This document shows, in pieces, positions 33,380 through 34,927 of a DNA stretch of 34,927 nucleotides (position 1 is its first letter; every line of letters begins with the position of its first letter). Where the stretch lies: IMG/VR virus record IMGVR_UViG_3300034012_001197, positions 1 to 34,927 of that record; one strand, 5' to 3'. The position numbers and the translations under genes were made by a program. The DNA is from a virus. The notes beneath the pieces are model-generated. The model searched no databases, had not been told where the DNA came from, and worked only from the letters and a program-made list of their open reading frames with translations.

Positions 33380-33715
33380 ATGACCACCATCTCCAACCTC
33401 ATCAGCGCTCTCATTATCGTCGAGAGCAGCAATAACGACCTGGCCGTCGGTGACCAAGGCAAAGCCATTGGCTGCCTACAGATCCACAAGGCAGTGGTCC
33501 TCGACGTGAACCGGATCACCGGGAGCAACTACCGCTGGGAGTCGATGACCAACCGAGCGCAGGCCCGAGCGGTGTGTGCTGCCTACCTGACGCATTACGG
33601 CAAGGGCAAGAGCACCGAGGAGCAGGCCCGGATCTGGAACGGCGGTCCCCAGGGACACAAGAAGAAGACGGCAACTCAGGCCTACTGGGCGAAGGTGAAA
33701 AAGCATCTCAAATAA
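33380..33715 (+). CDS. Lysozyme-like (transglycosylase-type) endolysin
   Basis: A 111-residue protein with the small SLT/lysozyme-like fold. ALIIVESSNNDLAVGDQGKA has the catalytic glutamate at E15 in a VESxxN context, followed by GCLQIHKAVVLDVNRI, equivalent to the GLxQI element of transglycosylases, and CAAYLTHYGKG and WNGGP near the end. It is far from the holin cassette (14 kb). The ATG at 33380 gives the expected start close to the catalytic helix; an upstream in-frame ATG at 33218 would add 54 residues without conserved character, across the regulatory stretch, and is less likely. It cleaves peptidoglycan glycan strands. Confidence 0.8.
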   Translation: MTTISNLISALIIVESSNNDLAVGDQGKAIGCLQIHKAVVLDVNRITGSNYRWESMTNRAQARAVCAAYLTHYGKGKSTEEQARIWNGGPQGHKKKTATQAYWAKVKKHLK

Positions 33716-33716
33716 T

Positions 33717-34037
33717 ATGGCAATAATAAACTGCGATTCATTACTTCGCGATAAGACACATTGCGACCTTTGTGCTGATAAACTTAAAATACCATGCTGG
33801 GGATGGTTTGGGTTTCAACACGTAGATGTCGAAATAGACAAAGAAGGAGAAACACAGCATTTGACACCGTTTGACCTAGTGCTTTGCCTTCCATGCTCAT
33901 CAAAGATCGCTTATAACATCATTTCTGATATGAAAAATGCTGTTCGAGATTACAGAAAGGCCGCTGATTATATTGAATCAATGCCAATAATGCCTCCTGT
34001 GCCATCTGTTAATGTACAAAATATCAAAAACAATTGA
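33717..34037 (+). CDS. AT-rich small Cys-rich protein, zinc-ribbon-like
   Basis: A 106-residue protein with two CxxC motifs, THCDLCADK (C16, C19) and LVLCLPCSSK (C57, C60), the spacing of a zinc ribbon. The gene is visibly AT-rich compared with every neighbour, with codons such as AAA, ATA and TAT, pointing to recent acquisition. It starts one base after the endolysin stop and its stop overlaps the next TTG start. The target is unknown. Confidence 0.65.
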   Translation: MAIINCDSLLRDKTHCDLCADKLKIPCWGWFGFQHVDVEIDKEGETQHLTPFDLVLCLPCSSKIAYNIISDMKNAVRDYRKAADYIESMPIMPPVPSVNVQNIKNN

Positions 34038-34168
34038 AACCGAAAACCATCAACGTGACACCGACCACCCATAAAAGCCTCCGCGCTTACTGCCTGGCCG
34101 CCGGCCTCAAGATCCAGGCAGTAGCCGACCAGGCTATTTTGGCCTGGCTAAAGAAGGCATCCAAGTGA
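34034..34168 (+). CDS. Tiny RHH-like protein, paralogue of the 34617 gene
   Basis: A 44-residue protein starting with TTG inside the preceding stop. The sequence VTPTTHKSLRAYCLAAGLKI then QAVADQAILAWLKK has the strand-helix-helix pattern of ribbon-helix-helix (CopG/Arc-like) DNA-binding proteins. It aligns along its whole C-terminal part with the protein at 34617: TTHKSL with DTHRRL, GLKIQAVADQAI with GYKLQYVADEAI, and LKK with LKR. It is likely a transcription regulator or accessory of the resolvase module. Its stop overlaps the resolvase GTG. Confidence 0.55.
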   Translation: MKPKTINVTPTTHKSLRAYCLAAGLKIQAVADQAILAWLKKASK

Positions 34169-34620
34169 AGAGGATTTTGGCAATCGACCCGGGCATGAGC
34201 GGCGGCCTGGCCTACCTCGGGCAATCCGGGATCATCCTCAACAGTATGCCCACCACCGACCAGGACATCAGTGTCCTGGTGAGCGATAGGCTGGCCATCA
34301 GCGACGTGGTGTACATCGAGAAGGTCGGCGGCTATGTGGGCGGAAAGGGCGCCCCGGGCTCGTCGATGTTCAACTTTGGCTACAACGTCGGATTCGTCCA
34401 TGGATTGATCGCAGCCTCGAAGACCAGGTGTATCGAGGTGCCTCCGCAGCGCTGGCAGAAGACACTGGGGGTCGGAAACAAGGCGACCCACGGGGCGAAG
34501 TGGAAGAGCCATCTGAAGGGTATTGCTCAGCAGCGCCAACCCCGCCAGGTGATCACACTGAAGACCGCGGACGCCGTGTTACTCCTGGAGCACGCCATGA
34601 TTGCGGAGGGGTTGAAGTGA
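34165..34620 (+). CDS. RuvC-like Holliday junction resolvase
   Basis: A 151-residue RNase H-fold nuclease with a GTG start inside the previous stop. IDPGMSGGLA (D8) is the first acidic motif, VVYIEKV (E52) the second, and LKTADAVLLLEHA (D136) the last; a central GYNVGFVHGLIAA and VPPQRWQKTLGV match phage RuvC-like resolvases. It cleaves four-way junctions so that replicated DNA can be packaged. The full acidic triad is visible; a fourth acidic residue is not certain. It is flanked by two related small RHH-like genes. Confidence 0.82.
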   Translation: MKRILAIDPGMSGGLAYLGQSGIILNSMPTTDQDISVLVSDRLAISDVVYIEKVGGYVGGKGAPGSSMFNFGYNVGFVHGLIAASKTRCIEVPPQRWQKTLGVGNKATHGAKWKSHLKGIAQQRQPRQVITLKTADAVLLLEHAMIAEGLK

Positions 34621-34784
34621 GTGCGCCAAAACCCAAAGCCAAACGTCCCGTTGCTAAGATGTTTGTCGTGTCAGACGACACGCATCGGAGATTGAAGGAA
34701 TACGCAACCAAGAAGGGCTACAAACTACAATACGTTGCCGACGAAGCAATCAGTGAATATCTAAAGAGACAGGAGGCGAAATGA
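34617..34784 (+). CDS. RHH-like DNA-binding protein, paralogue of the 34034 gene
   Basis: A 55-residue protein with a GTG start inside the resolvase stop. A basic N-terminus (PKPKAKRPVAKMFVV) leads to SDDTHRRLKEYATKKGYKLQ, then YVADEAISEYLKR, the ribbon-helix-helix pattern. It is a likely transcription factor, and the pairing with the 34034 gene suggests duplication around the resolvase. The next start overlaps its stop. Confidence 0.6.
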   Translation: MSAPKPKAKRPVAKMFVVSDDTHRRLKEYATKKGYKLQYVADEAISEYLKRQEAK

Positions 34785-34927
34785 GCGAGCAAAACAAATT
34801 AGAGACGGTACGACTAACATTCAAAGGACTGCTGTCCATTTACCTGCCGGACGAGAAGGTGGCGGAAGTTTACAACGCCACCGAACTGTCCTGCCGCAGG
34901 AACAATTGGGGAATCGCAATCGACGAG
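34781..34927 (+). CDS. 5' end of an unidentified protein
   Basis: The ATG at 34781 overlaps the previous stop and has a good ribosome site (AGGAGG 4 bases before the ATG). The 49 visible codons, MSEQNKLETVRLTFKGLLSI then YLPDEKVAEVYNATELSCRR, run off the window end. No domain can be assigned. Confidence 0.6.
   Translation, partial: MSEQNKLETVRLTFKGLLSIYLPDEKVAEVYNATELSCRRNNWGIAIDE

Noticed and set aside
1-34927. Circular or terminally redundant genome joined across the window ends
   Set aside because: Joining the last ORF to the first bases gives a stop after 11 codons and does not continue the partial gene at 3-170 in frame; I see no repeat between the two ends.

Overview
The window is a stretch of a tailed double-stranded DNA phage genome (Caudoviricetes). 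Its gene set points to a short-tailed, podovirus-like virion: terminase, portal, scaffold, an SU10/DUF5309-type capsid protein, a connector and nozzle pair, several fibres and a block of large internal (ejected) proteins. I see no tape-measure, sheath or major tail tube gene. All supported genes lie on the + strand, packed end to end, and both window ends cut through a gene. The sequence is GC-rich by eye, apart from one clearly AT-rich small gene at 33717-34037. I recognise no tRNA, integrase, repressor, CRISPR array or insertion sequence. The host cannot be named. Most genes lack a clear Shine-Dalgarno sequence and start either inside the stop codon of the previous gene (ATGA, GTGA, TTGA) or 0-4 bases after it, so translation looks coupled.

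Layout. 1-3.5 kb is a replication block: a gene tail with a CPHC motif, a DEDDy 3'-5' exonuclease, a DUF1376 protein, a DnaB-type helicase and a small HTH protein. 3.5-9.3 kb holds a GT-A glycosyltransferase-like protein, a probable small terminase with a LacI-type HTH, a GC-rich intergenic region with a G-quadruplex-like motif, the large terminase, the portal and a small protein. 9.3-11.5 kb holds the scaffold and major capsid protein, followed by a strong intrinsic terminator. 11.5-15 kb holds small head or tail proteins, a fibre-like protein and a holin/spanin-like cassette. 15-20 kb holds the connector, nozzle and a second fibre-like protein. 19.9-30 kb is the internal-protein block and ends in a 2030-residue multidomain protein. 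30-33.2 kb holds a collagen-containing fibre and two small genes. 33.2-34.9 kb holds a regulatory region, a lysozyme-like endolysin, an AT-rich Cys-rich protein, two related small RHH-like proteins on either side of a RuvC-like resolvase, and a truncated ORF.

How it works together: the helicase module copies the genome, and the resolvase probably clears branches before packaging. TerS, TerL and portal fill capsids built on the scaffold. Connector, nozzle and fibres complete the tail, and the internal proteins probably enter the host with the DNA. The holin/spanin-like cassette and the distant endolysin lyse the cell.

The most unusual region is the 2030-residue protein (23963-30055). It carries an HExxH peptidase motif, a module with HDAFGH and TETRGQNSW motifs, repeated MPA motifs and two copies of a RLYGPxGxLIG cap. 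At two low-complexity junctions a small ORF runs in another frame. One of these strongly resembles a known family of small phage proteins (DUF6496-like). This suggests that separate genes were fused by read-through across small genes that stayed intact.
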